From: Moraxella canis
Lineage (GTDB): Bacteria; Pseudomonadota; Gammaproteobacteria; Pseudomonadales; Moraxellaceae
NCBI RefSeq assembly: GCF_002014965.1
Contig: NZ_MUXT01000009.1
Span: 62,001-126,000 of the forward strand
Length of the DNA: 64,000 nucleotides
Direction of reading: 5' to 3'
The translations under genes and the position numbers were made by a program. The notes under the pieces are model-generated. The model was not told where the DNA came from, made no database searches, and saw only the letters and a list, made by a program, of their open reading frames with translations. The stretch's first letter is position 1; each line of letters starts with the position of its first letter. This document shows positions 29,496 through 39,364 of the stretch, piece by piece.

Positions 29496-30347
29496 TTAGC
29501 TGTTGTCTTGATGCACAAAATCCAGCAGCGTTTTGGCGGATAATTTACCAAAGTCGTTGGCTGCCAAGGGGCTGGCTGCGGTGATGAGTTTTTGGTCAAT
29601 GTGGCAAGTTTTATCGGCAAAGTGATTGACAATGCGGACACCAAGAGCACTAAGCTTGCCAGCATAGTGCCATGGCATTTTGCCTGGTAGATAGCCGATG
29701 TGCGGCAACACCTTATCCATGCTGTCAGGAAAAGTGGCAATCTGATAGCCTTGATAAACAAACGGCTGCCTAAATAAATTGGTGGCAAGCAAGGCGGCAG
29801 GTCCATGACAAATCGCCAAGGTAAACTTGCCGCTGTCATGAGCGTCAAGCAGCAGTCTTGCCACGTTTGGATTGTCTGGCAGACCGAGCATTGCCCCATG
29901 CCCCCCTGGTAAAAACACCGCCACATAATCTGCCAGCGTGGTGATGCTATCTAGCGAGATTGGCGAGCTAAGCTTGGGCTGATAGGCGTCATACAGCTGC
30001 ATGACCGCCTTATCTTTGTGCGGCATTGCCCAAGTTTCTAGCTTGACTGCCTTGCCTGTGGGCGTGGCGATGTCAAACTCAAATCCGGCTTTTTGTAAGT
30101 GCAGCATCGGCACAAACAGCTCAACAGGGTGATTGCCCGTCAAAAACCGTTTGCCATTTTGCATGGTCATCTCGCCGTCTTCGGTGGCGATGATGAGAAT
30201 CTTTTTATCGCCTTGATAGGGATTGTCATAGACCGTGTGGTCATAATCGGTGGTCTTTGACGTTGCCAAAGCCAGCGACACGGGCGACGGCGAAAACGCA
30301 CCGCTAGGCGTTAGCGTGGGGGCGATACCAAGTTTGGATTTTAGCAT
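29496..30347 (-). CDS. hchA: HchA-type DJ-1/PfpI protein (Hsp31, glyoxalase III/deglycase)
   Basis: Glutathione-independent glyoxalase III and holding chaperone in E. coli; deglycase activity has been claimed and disputed. 283 residues, same length as E. coli HchA. Conserved segments are TGNHPVELFVPMLHL (Glu76), KLETWAMPHKD, FLPGGHGAMLGLP, AICHGPAALL (nucleophile Cys180, His181) and SPLAANDFGKL near the end. It is positioned 11 bp downstream of gatA and 49 bp upstream of gatB on the same strand, so it is probably co-transcribed with gatCAB. Substrate methylglyoxal is inferred from the family. Confidence 0.92.
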   Translation of the reverse strand: MLKSKLGIAPTLTPSGAFSPSPVSLALATSKTTDYDHTVYDNPYQGDKKILIIATEDGEMTMQNGKRFLTGNHPVELFVPMLHLQKAGFEFDIATPTGKAVKLETWAMPHKDKAVMQLYDAYQPKLSSPISLDSITTLADYVAVFLPGGHGAMLGLPDNPNVARLLLDAHDSGKFTLAICHGPAALLATNLFRQPFVYQGYQIATFPDSMDKVLPHIGYLPGKMPWHYAGKLSALGVRIVNHFADKTCHIDQKLITAASPLAANDFGKLSAKTLLDFVHQDNS

Positions 30348-30358
30348 GGGTGGCTCTC

Positions 30359-31852
30359 TTATGGGGCGTCAGTTTGGGCAAGGGGTGAGCTTGCCTGATG
30401 AAACTTAGTATTTGCCTGATAAATATGAGCTGTTTTTAAAAGCTCGCTTTCTGCCCAATGCTTACCAATCAGCTGTAAGCCCACAGGCAAACCCTGTGCC
30501 ATGCCGACTGGGTGCGACAGTGCCGGCAAGCCTGCTAAGTTGACGCCAATGGTATAGACATCACCCAAATAAATGGTGGCAGGGTCTAGGCTTTCGCCAA
30601 GCTTATAGGCAGGCGTGGGGGCGGTGGGACTTGCGATGATGTCGCATTTTTCAAAGGCTTTTTTGAAATCTTCCACAATCAGACGGCGTACCTTTTGGGC
30701 TTTGGTATAATAAGCGTCAAAATAGCCTGCTGATAGGGCATAAGTGCCCATGATGATGCGGCGTTGTACTTCTTCGCCAAAGCCTTCGGAGCGGCTGCGT
30801 GTGTATAAGTCGTGCAAGTCCTTGGGGCTATCGCAGCGATAGCCAAAGCGTACGCCGTCATAGCGAGATAAATTGGAGCTGGCTTCGGCAGGGGCGAGCA
30901 GATAATAAGTGGCAAGCGTGATTGTCGGGTCGGTCAAATCTATCTCCACGATGCTTGCACCAAGCTGTTGATAAGTGGCAAGGGCAGAGCGAATGGATTT
31001 TTCAACTTCACTGTCAAGCCCTGTGCCAAAATAGGCTTTGGGTACGCCCAGTTTTTTGCCGGCAAGTGGCTTGTCGCTGGCGATGTCGCATGCCAAAATG
31101 TCTGCCACAAGCGTGTCAGTGGGGCGGTTGATAGATGTGGCGTCTTTGTTGTCGTAGCCGCTCATCGGGTCAAGCAAATAAGCACAATCCAAGGCAGATT
31201 TACCAAAGGTGCCGGCTTGGTCTAGACTTGACGCATAAGCAATCATGCCATAGCGAGACACTCGCCCATAGGTGGGCTTGATGCCCGTTACCCCACAAAA
31301 ACTGGCAGGCTGACGGATTGAGCCGCCGGTGTCCGAGCCTGTCGCCACTGGCACAAAGCCTGCCGCCACTGCCGCCGCCGAACCGCCTGACGAACCGCCT
31401 GGCACACGCCCTAAGTCCCAAGGGTTATGCACTGCGCCAAAGTGTGAGCTTTCGTTGTCTGAGCCCATGGCAAACTCGTCCATATTAAGCTTACCAAGGC
31501 TGACAAATCCGCTGTTTGCGATGTTTTGTACCACGGTAGCATCATAAGGCGAGACAAAGTTATATAGCATTTTTGAGCCAGCGGTGGTCAATACGCCTTT
31601 GGTGCATAGGTTATCTTTGTGAGCCATTGGCACGCCCAAAAGCGGTCGGTTGTCGCCGTCTGCTCTTTGCTTGTCTGCAAGTTTGGCTTGGGCTAGGGCA
31701 TTCTCAAAATCTTTGGTGATAAAGCTGTTGATTTGTCCATCCAAGCTGTCAATGCGATTGATAAAATGCTCGGTCAGCTCTGTGCTCGAAAAAGACTGAT
31801 TTTTTAGCCCTTGAACCAGTTCATGAACCGATAACTGATGAAATTGTGTCAT
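30359..31852 (-). CDS. gatA: Asp-tRNA(Asn)/Glu-tRNA(Gln) amidotransferase subunit A
   Basis: Glutaminase subunit of GatCAB supplying ammonia for transamidation; amidase-signature enzyme, 497 residues. The Ser-cisSer-Lys triad is complete: Lys79 (AHKDN), Ser154 (PGGSSGGS) and Ser178 (DTGGSIRQP). The residue numbers equal those of characterised GatA enzymes. Presence of gatCAB implies that at least one of Gln-tRNA or Asn-tRNA is made indirectly in this organism. It is separated from gatC by an unrelated periplasmic-protein gene. Confidence 0.98.
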   Translation of the reverse strand: MTQFHQLSVHELVQGLKNQSFSSTELTEHFINRIDSLDGQINSFITKDFENALAQAKLADKQRADGDNRPLLGVPMAHKDNLCTKGVLTTAGSKMLYNFVSPYDATVVQNIANSGFVSLGKLNMDEFAMGSDNESSHFGAVHNPWDLGRVPGGSSGGSAAAVAAGFVPVATGSDTGGSIRQPASFCGVTGIKPTYGRVSRYGMIAYASSLDQAGTFGKSALDCAYLLDPMSGYDNKDATSINRPTDTLVADILACDIASDKPLAGKKLGVPKAYFGTGLDSEVEKSIRSALATYQQLGASIVEIDLTDPTITLATYYLLAPAEASSNLSRYDGVRFGYRCDSPKDLHDLYTRSRSEGFGEEVQRRIIMGTYALSAGYFDAYYTKAQKVRRLIVEDFKKAFEKCDIIASPTAPTPAYKLGESLDPATIYLGDVYTIGVNLAGLPALSHPVGMAQGLPVGLQLIGKHWAESELLKTAHIYQANTKFHQASSPLAQTDAP

Positions 31853-31889
31853 AAAAACCCTTTAATTAACTCATATTTAACAATAAAAA

Positions 31890-32492
31890 CTAAATCGTCC
31901 ATTCGTCGGTGATGATTGCCACCAAATAAGGGAGACCTTGATAGGTTTCAAAAACCAGTCGCACACACCGCCAATCCATGCCAGCGTAGGTCTCGCTGCC
32001 AGCAGAATAAAATTCCACAAATTCATGCTCAGGATAGACGTCTGCCAAGTTGTTTAGGCTGTTGCCCGTGCCATAAAATTCGTTTACGCCAACCTTTTCA
32101 AAACGTGTATCACGCACCACCCAGTTTGCCAGATAAGTTGGCAAACTTACGATATATAAGTCGCCTGTGCCGTCCTTTTCACCCCAAGTGAATTTGATTT
32201 TGGATTGGTTTAAATATTTGTCAAACTCAGCCTGACTAAATACCTTGTCTTTGTCAGGATTGACATAGGCATACATGCTAAATCGCACGCCCTTGGTGGG
32301 GTGGATGTGGGGCGTGATTTTGTCGTATTGCTGATATTGTAGTGCGTATTTGACAGCAAAAGCAGAATCAACAAAAGCAGGCAGATGCCCTGTTTGAATT
32401 GAAGATTTGGCAGGCGCCCCAAAGGCAGTGTTGCCGATCATCAAGCCAAAGCTAAGCAATACACTGATGGCGACAGATCTAAGTAGAACCAT
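31890..32492 (-). CDS. Periplasmic protein of unknown function in the gat operon
   Basis: 200 residues. The signal peptide is residues 1-~25 (VAISVLLSFGLMIGNTAFGA) with an AFGA-type cleavage site. The mature part (FAVKYALQYQQYDKITPHIHPTKGVRFSMYAYVNPDKDKVF) contains an alternating aromatic/polar pattern and ends in beta-rich segments (WRCVRLVFETYQGLPYLVAIITDEWTI). No family can be named with confidence. The gene begins 2 bp after the gatC stop and precedes gatA by 37 bp, so it is embedded in the operon. Confidence 0.75.
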   Translation of the reverse strand: MVLLRSVAISVLLSFGLMIGNTAFGAPAKSSIQTGHLPAFVDSAFAVKYALQYQQYDKITPHIHPTKGVRFSMYAYVNPDKDKVFSQAEFDKYLNQSKIKFTWGEKDGTGDLYIVSLPTYLANWVVRDTRFEKVGVNEFYGTGNSLNNLADVYPEHEFVEFYSAGSETYAGMDWRCVRLVFETYQGLPYLVAIITDEWTI

Positions 32493-32494
32493 GA

Positions 32495-32782
32495 TTACTC
32501 AATCACTTGAGGCACCAAATACAGCCCATCTTGGGCTTTGGGGGCGATTGCTTGATAAGCTTCTCGGTCAATGTCAGGATTTGGTACATCAGCACGCAAA
32601 TCGGTGCAGGCTTCGTGAATATTCGCCAAAGGCTTGATGTGGTCGGTATTCACGCTGTCTAAGACGTCCATCATGGCTAGGATTTTATCCAAATTGCCTG
32701 CATAGCTTTGTGCGGTTTGTTCATCAAGCGCAAGCCGTGATAAATTTGCACAGCCTAAAATATCTTCGGTGGTGATTGACAT
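32495..32782 (-). CDS. gatC: Asp-tRNA(Asn)/Glu-tRNA(Gln) amidotransferase subunit C
   Basis: Small GatA-GatB stapling subunit, 95 residues. The typical N-terminal helices (ILGCANLSRLALDEQTAQSYAGNLDKILAMMDVLDSV) and the PLANIHE and LRADVPNP motifs are visible. First gene of the gat operon, preceded by a recognisable promoter. Confidence 0.96.
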   Translation of the reverse strand: MSITTEDILGCANLSRLALDEQTAQSYAGNLDKILAMMDVLDSVNTDHIKPLANIHEACTDLRADVPNPDIDREAYQAIAPKAQDGLYLVPQVIE

Positions 32783-32966
32783 GAATACTCCTAAAAATCA
32801 CACAAATTCGCCCAAAATGATCAGCCAAAATCAAGCAAGTAAGCCACGCATTGATGGCTTGATGGCAGCTTATTTACCATCGTAGATGCCGCCAAAAGCT
32901 GATCACGCAGATTGAGTCTGATGTGTCTTATAAAATTAACTGCATAAAGCCTAATAAAATAGCCTA

Positions 32967-32995
32967 ATTGTACCATAGCTTGACACAGGCACAAA
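32967..32995 (-). promoter_or_regulatory. Promoter of the gat operon
   Basis: Minus strand: -35 TTTGTG (32990-32995), 17-bp spacer, -10 TACAAT (32967-32972). It lies in the 345-bp gatC-maf divergent interval. No gene was seen there; a plus-strand TTGACA (32980-32985) has no matching -10. Confidence 0.55.
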
Positions 32996-33127
32996 ACAAA
33001 CTTTCAAGTCTTCATGGTTTTTGCTCTTAAATATCTATCGGCGACTCTAAAACAGCGCAGCGAGCCATTTGACCAAGTAAGCCAAAAAGCGGATAATGCT
33101 TTTGTTATATGCTATCTTGAACTGATT

Positions 33128-33733
33128 ATGAATGATTTGCAAACCCTGCCCATTGTACTGGCATCCACATCACCAAGACGCCAAGAGCTGCTTTTGGCAG
33201 CGGGCGTTGAATTTATGATGCGCTCAGTTGAGATTGATGAGTCTTGGCAAATCAAAGAGACGCCAACAGACTATATCAATCGTATGGTGCTGACTAAGGC
33301 GCAGCAAGCAAGCCTGTATGGCGATTTGCCGAATAAGTGTCTTTTGATCACCGCAGATACCATTGGCGTGATTGGTGATATGGTGCTGACCAAGCCTAAA
33401 GATCGGGCAGATGCTTATCGTATGTGGCAGATGCTTTCAGAGACATCGCATGAGATTTGGACGGCGGTGTGTGTCAGCGTCATTGAGGCAGGTCAACTGA
33501 TTGATCAGGCAGTGATTTGTGAGTGCACCAAAGTCACCTTTGTTAAGCTGACTCAAGCGATGATGGCGGATTATTGGGCGACTGGTGAGCCGCAGGATAA
33601 GGCAGGTGCTTATGCCATTCAAGGGGGCGCGATGGCTTGGGTGCTGTCGATTGATGGCAGTTATACCAATGTTGTCGGGCTGCCATTGGCACAGACGCTT
33701 GCTTTGATTGATCAGATGCTAGCCAAGCAGTAA
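33128..33733 (+). CDS. maf: Maf-family nucleotide pyrophosphatase
   Basis: Hydrolyses non-canonical or excess nucleoside triphosphates (dTTP/UTP-type or methylated bases, depending on subgroup). 201 residues from the ATG at 33128: MNDLQTLPIVLASTSPRRQELL is the family N-terminus; the upstream in-frame extension has no similarity. Motifs STSPRR, the ADTIGV active-site segment, the KPKDRADA region and DKAGAYAIQGGA are conserved. It lies directly upstream of rng, the order also seen in E. coli (yhdE-rng), supporting a functional unit. Confidence 0.93.
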   Translation: MNDLQTLPIVLASTSPRRQELLLAAGVEFMMRSVEIDESWQIKETPTDYINRMVLTKAQQASLYGDLPNKCLLITADTIGVIGDMVLTKPKDRADAYRMWQMLSETSHEIWTAVCVSVIEAGQLIDQAVICECTKVTFVKLTQAMMADYWATGEPQDKAGAYAIQGGAMAWVLSIDGSYTNVVGLPLAQTLALIDQMLAKQ

Positions 33734-33916
33734 ACTAGCTTGCCATTTTATTAATTTATAACTCTATTTACTGCCAAGTCCAATTCAATGGATTGATATC
33801 AGAGTTGACTAAACCAAAAAGCTCATCCAAGGGGCGTTAAACTTGCACATTGAGTGAATATCGCTTACCATAAGCATAAGATAAAAATTGCTAAAATTAT
33901 AAATAAAGAGTAAATA

Positions 33917-35545
33917 ATGTCAGAAGAATTATTAATTAATTATACGCCCATGGAGTCGCGCGTGGCGGTGCTGACCGATGGCGTTACCAGTGAGATTTTA
34001 ATTGAACGCCATCAAAAACTTGGTTTGGTGGGCAATATTTATTTGGGTACTGTGGTGCGGGTTTTGCCGGGCATGCAGGCGGCATTTGTGGATATCGGAC
34101 AAGCCAGAACCGCATTTTTACATGCCAATGATATGCAAAAACCCAAGCGCAGCAGTGATGGCTTGGACGAAGTGCCACCAGCGCCGATTACGCAGCTTCG
34201 GATAGCGCATCACAGCACAGTTTCTCAAGATGAGCGCACCGAGCAACAAGGGCATAGCTCTGCCATCGATATCCAGACCCCTGCTTTACCCAAAAAAGCT
34301 GAGCCGCCAAAATCTGAATTGATCCAATACCGTCTTAGAGAAGGCGATAGAATTTTGGTGCAGGTCATCAAAGATGAACTGGGTACAAAAGGCGCGCGTC
34401 TGACGACCAACATCTCTTTGCCCTCGCGTTACTTGGTGTATTTGCCCACAAGTGATGAGTATGTGGGGGTGTCCATACGCATCGAAGAAAGCGAAGAGCG
34501 GACGCGATTAAAGGATATCTTGACCCAGCTCATGCAAGACGCCAACTTAAAAGGCGGACTCATCGCACGCACTGCCGCTGAGAAGATGAGCGAGCCTAAG
34601 CTTGAAGAAGACATTTATTATTTATTGCAGCTTTGGCAAACCATCATCGCCCGTCAAGCCGCAGCACGCCTGCATTCAAATAAACGCAGCGAGCTGATTT
34701 ACCAAGAGCTATCACTACCGCTTCGCTGTATCCGTGATTTGGTTAATGAAAAAACAACCAAAGTACTCATTGATAATGAGATGGTGTATCACGAAGTGGC
34801 GCATTTTGCCCAAGAATTCGTCCCTTTCATTGCGCCGATGGTGGCGCATTATGCAGGCGAGATTCCCTTATTTGATCTATATCGCGTCGAAGAAGATCTG
34901 CAAAATGCCCTAAAACGCCGTGTGGATCTTAAATCAGGCGGCTATTTGATCATTGATCAGACAGAAGCCATGACTACTATTGATGTCAATACAGGCTCTT
35001 ATGTTGGCGCGCGCTGCTTAGAAGATACGGTGTATAAGACCAATCTTGAAGCCACTCACGCCATCGCACGCCAAATTCGCCTGCGAAACCTTGGCGGTAT
35101 CATCATTCTTGACTTCATCGATATGTCCGAAGAAGAGCACAGAGCCGATGTGCTGACAAGCTTACAAGAGCAGCTGACCCACGACTATGCCAAAACCAAT
35201 ATCACCCAAGTCAGCGAGCTTGGCTTGGTGGAGATGACGCGTAAGCGCACCAGGGAGTCACTGCCGCAGCAGCTGTGTGAGCCTTGTCCTGTTTGTGATG
35301 GCAAGGGCTATATTAAGACCGCAGAAACAGTGTGTTTTGAAATTTTTCGTGAAATCATGCGCTATGGACGCACTTTTAATGCGCCCAAACAATTCACCGT
35401 CATCGCCCATGCAAGCGTCATCGATATGATGCTATCTAGCGAAGCGGGCACAGTAGCCGATTTAGAATATTTGATAGGCAAACCGATTCGTTTTGAGATT
35501 GAAAGTTTTTTTACGCCTGAGCAGTACAACATTGCGCTAGACTAA
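33917..35545 (+). CDS. rng: Ribonuclease G
   Basis: RNase E/G-family endoribonuclease maturing the 5' end of 16S rRNA and cutting some mRNAs. 542 residues (E. coli 489). The S1 domain is at the N-terminus (~35-170), the 5'-sensor follows, and the DNase-I-like catalytic core has Asp356 (DVNTG) and Asp399 (LDFIDM). Their 43-residue spacing equals that of RNase E Asp303/Asp346. The Zn-link CPVC is at Cys457/Cys460. An extra ~55-residue polar segment (about 75-132, including QDERTEQQGHSSAIDIQ) interrupts the S1 domain. No long RNase E-type C-terminal scaffold is present. Confidence 0.95.
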   Translation: MSEELLINYTPMESRVAVLTDGVTSEILIERHQKLGLVGNIYLGTVVRVLPGMQAAFVDIGQARTAFLHANDMQKPKRSSDGLDEVPPAPITQLRIAHHSTVSQDERTEQQGHSSAIDIQTPALPKKAEPPKSELIQYRLREGDRILVQVIKDELGTKGARLTTNISLPSRYLVYLPTSDEYVGVSIRIEESEERTRLKDILTQLMQDANLKGGLIARTAAEKMSEPKLEEDIYYLLQLWQTIIARQAAARLHSNKRSELIYQELSLPLRCIRDLVNEKTTKVLIDNEMVYHEVAHFAQEFVPFIAPMVAHYAGEIPLFDLYRVEEDLQNALKRRVDLKSGGYLIIDQTEAMTTIDVNTGSYVGARCLEDTVYKTNLEATHAIARQIRLRNLGGIIILDFIDMSEEEHRADVLTSLQEQLTHDYAKTNITQVSELGLVEMTRKRTRESLPQQLCEPCPVCDGKGYIKTAETVCFEIFREIMRYGRTFNAPKQFTVIAHASVIDMMLSSEAGTVADLEYLIGKPIRFEIESFFTPEQYNIALD

Positions 35546-35644
35546 AATTGGTCATTAATTTTGTGAGTTGATTTTTGGACTGCTAGAGACTCATTTATCA
35601 ATCCAAAATTTAAGAAATAATTAGCAAAAAATCTAATAAACGCC

Positions 35645-35672
35645 TTGCATTCACGAATTTTTCGTGTATAAT
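35645..35672 (+). promoter_or_regulatory. S10 operon promoter
   Basis: -35 TTGCAT (35645-35650), 16-bp spacer, -10 TATAAT (35667-35672). The spacer is itself a palindrome, CACGAA/TTCGTG (35652-35657, 35661-35666). Confidence 0.7.
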
Positions 35673-35951
35673 ATGCAAATCATTTGAACTGCGTTGCACT
35701 TTTTGTAAAGAATGCAAAAAGTTTACTTCAACAATGAACCTTGTTCAACACAAAGGAAGTACTAAGACAACGCCACAGCCGAAGCATCGTTTTTGGCACT
35801 ATTGAACAAACGCCCCTGCTACCTTGCCTTTTGCATATGGTGGGCAGGGATAGGATTATTTTGCTTTTCATAATTTGAAAGTGAATTTTAACGGTTTAAC
35901 TGACATCGTTTGATGGAAGTTTATAAAGCACTTAATTAGGAGCTTGTTGGC
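35673..35951 (+). promoter_or_regulatory. Long structured leader of the S10 operon
   Basis: About 275 nt without a gene. A hairpin CCCTGC (35814-35819) / GCAGGG (35844-35849), with further pairing CC/GG inside, lies mid-leader. In enterobacteria, L4 represses this operon through its leader. Whether this structure does the same is unknown. Confidence 0.4.
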
Positions 35952-36263
35952 ATGGCTAACCAGAGAATCCGTATCCGACTAAAATCGTTCGACCATCGTC
36001 TGATTGACCAGTCGGCACAAGAGATTGTCGATACTGCAAAGCGTACAGGTGCACAAGTTTGCGGTCCTGTACCGTTGCCGACTCGTATTGAGCGGTTCAA
36101 CGTATTGACATCACCACACGTCAACAAAGACGCTCGTGACCAGTACGAAATTCGCACCCATAAGCGCATGATCGACATCGTGCAACCAACAGACAAAACT
36201 GTTGATGCATTGATGAAGCTAGATCTGGCAGCTGGTGTTGATGTTCAGATCGCTTTGGGCTAA
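35952..36263 (+). CDS. rpsJ: 30S ribosomal protein S10
   Basis: Component of the 30S head and, with NusB, of transcription antitermination complexes. 103 residues. [20 protein letters not shown] and the extended loop [24 protein letters not shown] are canonical. AGGAG lies about 10 bp upstream. First gene of the 11-gene S10 operon. Confidence 0.99.
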   Translation: MANQRIRIRLKSFDHRLIDQSAQEIVDTAKRTGAQVCGPVPLPTRIERFNVLTSPHVNKDARDQYEIRTHKRMIDIVQPTDKTVDALMKLDLAAGVDVQIALG

Positions 36264-36315
36264 TGAACATAAGTCTGGTTTGAACTATTAAACTATTAAT
36301 ATAAAGAGGTCTAAA

Positions 36316-36954
36316 ATGGCGATTGGTTTAGTCGGTAAAAAATGCGGCATGACCCGAGTCTTCACTGAAGCAGGCGTTTCTATCCCTGTAACAGTGGTTG
36401 AGGTTGATGCCAACCGCATCTCGCAAATCAAAACAGTAGACACCGATGGCTATAACGCAATCCAAATCACTACAGGTGAGCGTCGTGACAGCCGCGTGAC
36501 TGCTGCTCAAAAAGGACACTTCGCAAAAGCTGGCGTTGCTGCTGGTCGTGGTGTTTGGGAATTCCGTGCAGAAGAAAGCGATCTTGAAGGTCGTGAAATC
36601 GGCGGTAATATCCTAGCTGATATCTTTGAAGTTGGTCAGTTGGTAGATGTCACTGGTCAAAGCAAGGGTAAAGGTTTCCAAGGTGGTGTGAAGCGTCACA
36701 ACTTCCGCACTCAAGACGCAACTCACGGTAACTCTGTTTCTCACCGTGTATTGGGTTCTACAGGTCAAAACCAAACCCCAGGTCGCGTATTCAAAGGCAA
36801 AAAAATGCCAGGTCAAATGGGTAACAAACGAGTTACTGTTCAAGGCTTGGAAATTGTTTCTGTTGACGCCGAAAAAGGTGTACTAGTCATCAAAGGTGCT
36901 GTTCCAGGTGCTAATGGTGGTGACGTTATCGTACGTCCGTCAGTCAAAGCCTAG
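36316..36954 (+). CDS. rplC: 50S ribosomal protein L3
   Basis: Early-assembly 23S rRNA protein near the peptidyl transferase centre, 212 residues. [20 protein letters not shown] is the family start. The [15 protein letters not shown] loop contains the Gln that PrmB methylates in E. coli. RBS AAAGAGG upstream. Confidence 0.99.
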   Translation: MAIGLVGKKCGMTRVFTEAGVSIPVTVVEVDANRISQIKTVDTDGYNAIQITTGERRDSRVTAAQKGHFAKAGVAAGRGVWEFRAEESDLEGREIGGNILADIFEVGQLVDVTGQSKGKGFQGGVKRHNFRTQDATHGNSVSHRVLGSTGQNQTPGRVFKGKKMPGQMGNKRVTVQGLEIVSVDAEKGVLVIKGAVPGANGGDVIVRPSVKA

Positions 36955-36968
36955 TAAAGGGGATTAAC

Positions 36969-37571
36969 GTGAATTTAAAAACTGTTACAGGTGCAGCGGT
37001 TGAACTATCAGAGATCACTTTTGGTCGTGAGTTCAACGAAGCCTTGGTACACCAAGTCGTAACTGCTTACCTAGCTGGTGCTCGTCAAGGCAGCCGCGCT
37101 CAAAAGACGCGTGCCGAGGTTTCTGGCGGTGGCAAAAAACCATGGCGTCAAAAAGGCACTGGTCGTGCACGTGCAGGCTCTATCCGTAGCCCTATCTGGG
37201 TTGGTGGTGGTCGTGCATTTGCTGCTAAGCCACAAGATTGGTCTCAAAAAGTAAACCGCAAGATGTATCGCGGCGCAATGCAATGCATTTTGGCGGAATT
37301 GGTTCGTCAAGAGCGTTTGGTTTTGGTTGATGACATCGCTGTATCAGCACCAAAAACTAAAGAGCTTATCGCTAAGCTGGCAGAACTGAATGCACCACGT
37401 GCATTGATCGTAACTCATGAAGTTGACGAAAACTTGTACTTGGCTGCACGCAATATCCCATATGTAAATGTATTGGGTACTCGTGAAGTTGATCCAGTAA
37501 GCTTGGTTTCTTTTGACAAAGTTATCATGACTGTTGAAGCAGCCAAACAATTTGAGGAGACACTTGCATGA
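36969..37571 (+). CDS. rplD: 50S ribosomal protein L4
   Basis: Lines the peptide exit tunnel and, in E. coli, represses its own operon. 200 residues with a GTG start ([22 protein letters not shown]). The tunnel loop [23 protein letters not shown] carries the positions altered in macrolide-resistant strains. No abnormal change is obvious here. It overlaps rplW by 4 nt (ATGA). Confidence 0.99.
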   Translation: MNLKTVTGAAVELSEITFGREFNEALVHQVVTAYLAGARQGSRAQKTRAEVSGGGKKPWRQKGTGRARAGSIRSPIWVGGGRAFAAKPQDWSQKVNRKMYRGAMQCILAELVRQERLVLVDDIAVSAPKTKELIAKLAELNAPRALIVTHEVDENLYLAARNIPYVNVLGTREVDPVSLVSFDKVIMTVEAAKQFEETLA

Positions 37572-37897
37572 GCAACGCAAGACTATATCAGGTACTAAAA
37601 GCGCCTGTATTTTCAGAAAAATCTCAGCGTCTGGGCGACACTCTTGGTGTGCAAGTTTTCAAAGTTGATAGCACTGCAACCAAGCGCGAAATCAAACAAG
37701 CAGTTGAGCTAATGTTTGAAGGTGTTGAAGTTGTCAAAGTCAATACACTGAACACCAAAGGCAAAACTAAGCGTTTTGGCCGTGTTGTTGGTAAGCGTTC
37801 TGATGTGAAAAAAGCGTATGTAACCTTAAAAGCTGGTTCAGACGTACAAATCGGTGCTGGTGAAGAAGCCACTGGCGAAACAGCGACTAACGAATAA
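37568..37897 (+). CDS. rplW: 50S ribosomal protein L23
   Basis: Exit-tunnel rim protein and docking site for SRP and trigger factor. 109 residues, with a slightly long acidic C-terminal extension ([15 protein letters not shown]). The core [11 protein letters not shown] and [15 protein letters not shown] are typical. The ATGA overlap with rplD indicates coupled translation. Confidence 0.98.
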   Translation: MSNARLYQVLKAPVFSEKSQRLGDTLGVQVFKVDSTATKREIKQAVELMFEGVEVVKVNTLNTKGKTKRFGRVVGKRSDVKKAYVTLKAGSDVQIGAGEEATGETATNE

Positions 37898-37907
37898 GGA
37901 ATAAAAA

Positions 37908-38735
37908 ATGCCTATCGTAAAAGCAAAACCTACATCACCAGGTCGCCGCTTTGTTGAAAAAGTAGTGCATCCACACCTTTATAAAGGTCGTCCATATGCA
38001 CCGCTTGTCGAATCAAAAGCTAAAACTGGTGGTCGTAACAATAATGGTCGTATTACCACTCGCCACATCGGTGGTGGTCATAAGCAGCATTATCGTCTGA
38101 TTGACTTTAAGCGTAATAAAGATGGTATCCCAGCTGTAGTTGAGCGTATTGAATACGATCCAAACCGTACTGCACACATTGCTCTACTTAAGTATGCTGA
38201 TGGTGAGCGTCGCTACATCATCGCACCAAAAAAATTGAGCGTTGGCGATCAAGTACAATCAGGTGAAGCAGCTCCAATCCGTCCAGGTAACTGCTTGCCA
38301 CTTAAAAATATCCCTGTTGGTACAGTGATTCATAACATTGAACTTAAAATCGGTAAGGGCGCTCAAATTGCTCGTTCTGCTGGTGCAGCGGTTCAATTAT
38401 TGGGGCGTGATGGCGCATATGTTATCGTACGTTTGCGTTCAGGTGAAACTCGTCGTATCCATGCGAATTGCCGTGCGGTTATTGGTGAAGTTTCTAACAC
38501 TGAAAACAACCTAAAATCACTGGGTAAAGCAGGTGCAGCACGCTGGCGTGGTGTTCGTCCTACCGTTCGTGGTACAGCGATGAACCCGATTGACCACCCA
38601 CACGGTGGTGGTGAAGGCCGTAACTTCGGTAAGCACCCAACCAGCCCATGGGGTCAGAAAGCGAAGGGTCTTAAGACTCGTTCTAACAAGCGTACTGACA
38701 GTATGATCATCCGTCGCCGTCGTGCCAAGAAATAA
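37908..38735 (+). CDS. rplB: 50S ribosomal protein L2
   Basis: Universal 23S rRNA protein needed for subunit joining and peptidyl transfer, 275 residues. The C-terminal [15 protein letters not shown] motif contains the conserved His close to the catalytic centre. RBS AAGGAATAAAA upstream. Confidence 0.99.
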   Translation: MPIVKAKPTSPGRRFVEKVVHPHLYKGRPYAPLVESKAKTGGRNNNGRITTRHIGGGHKQHYRLIDFKRNKDGIPAVVERIEYDPNRTAHIALLKYADGERRYIIAPKKLSVGDQVQSGEAAPIRPGNCLPLKNIPVGTVIHNIELKIGKGAQIARSAGAAVQLLGRDGAYVIVRLRSGETRRIHANCRAVIGEVSNTENNLKSLGKAGAARWRGVRPTVRGTAMNPIDHPHGGGEGRNFGKHPTSPWGQKAKGLKTRSNKRTDSMIIRRRRAKK

Positions 38736-38747
38736 AGGAAAAGTTTC

Positions 38748-39023
38748 ATGCCTCGTTCATTGAAAAAAGGTCCATTTATCGATGCGCATTTGTTTGCCAA
38801 GGTTGAAAATGCTCTAGAAAGCAATAACCGCAAACCGATCAAAACTTGGTCACGTCGCTCGATGATTCTACCTCAAATGGTAGGTCTAACCATCTCAGTT
38901 CATAACGGTCGCACTCATGTGCCAGTTATCGTTAACGAACAAATGGTTGGTCATAAACTAGGTGAATTCGCCCCGACCCGTTCTTATCGTGGTCACGGCG
39001 TTGATAAGAAATCTAAGAGATAA
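38748..39023 (+). CDS. rpsS: 30S ribosomal protein S19
   Basis: 30S head protein contacting S13 and A-site tRNA, 91 residues. [15 protein letters not shown] and [15 protein letters not shown] are diagnostic. RBS AAGGAAA. Confidence 0.99.
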   Translation: MPRSLKKGPFIDAHLFAKVENALESNNRKPIKTWSRRSMILPQMVGLTISVHNGRTHVPVIVNEQMVGHKLGEFAPTRSYRGHGVDKKSKR

Positions 39024-39032
39024 GGTGCTACC

Positions 39033-39362
39033 ATGGAAGTAACTGCAAAATTACGTGGTGCCGCCATTTCGGCACAGAAAGTAAGATTGGTTGCGGACGA
39101 AGTTCGTGGTAAGCCAATTGAGCGCGCTTTAGACATTTTAACTTTTAGCAACAAAAAAGGTGCTAAATTAGTTAAGAAATGCCTAGATTCAGCAATTGCT
39201 AATGCTGAGCATAACAATGGTTTGGACATCGATAAACTACGTGTTACAACTATTTATGTTGATGAAGGTATCACTTTGAAGCGTATTATGCCCCGTGCCA
39301 AGGGTCGTGCTGATCGTATCAGCAAGCGCACTTGTCATATCACTGTTAAAGTAGGGGAATAA
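39033..39362 (+). CDS. rplV: 50S ribosomal protein L22
   Basis: 23S rRNA protein whose beta-hairpin reaches into the exit tunnel ([17 protein letters not shown]), 109 residues. The core [23 protein letters not shown] is typical. It starts 9 bp after rpsS. Confidence 0.99.
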   Translation: MEVTAKLRGAAISAQKVRLVADEVRGKPIERALDILTFSNKKGAKLVKKCLDSAIANAEHNNGLDIDKLRVTTIYVDEGITLKRIMPRAKGRADRISKRTCHITVKVGE

Positions 39363-39364
39363 TC

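Noticed and set aside
32980..32985. Perfect TTGACA as a maf promoter
   Set aside because: No acceptable -10 is found at 16-18 bp.
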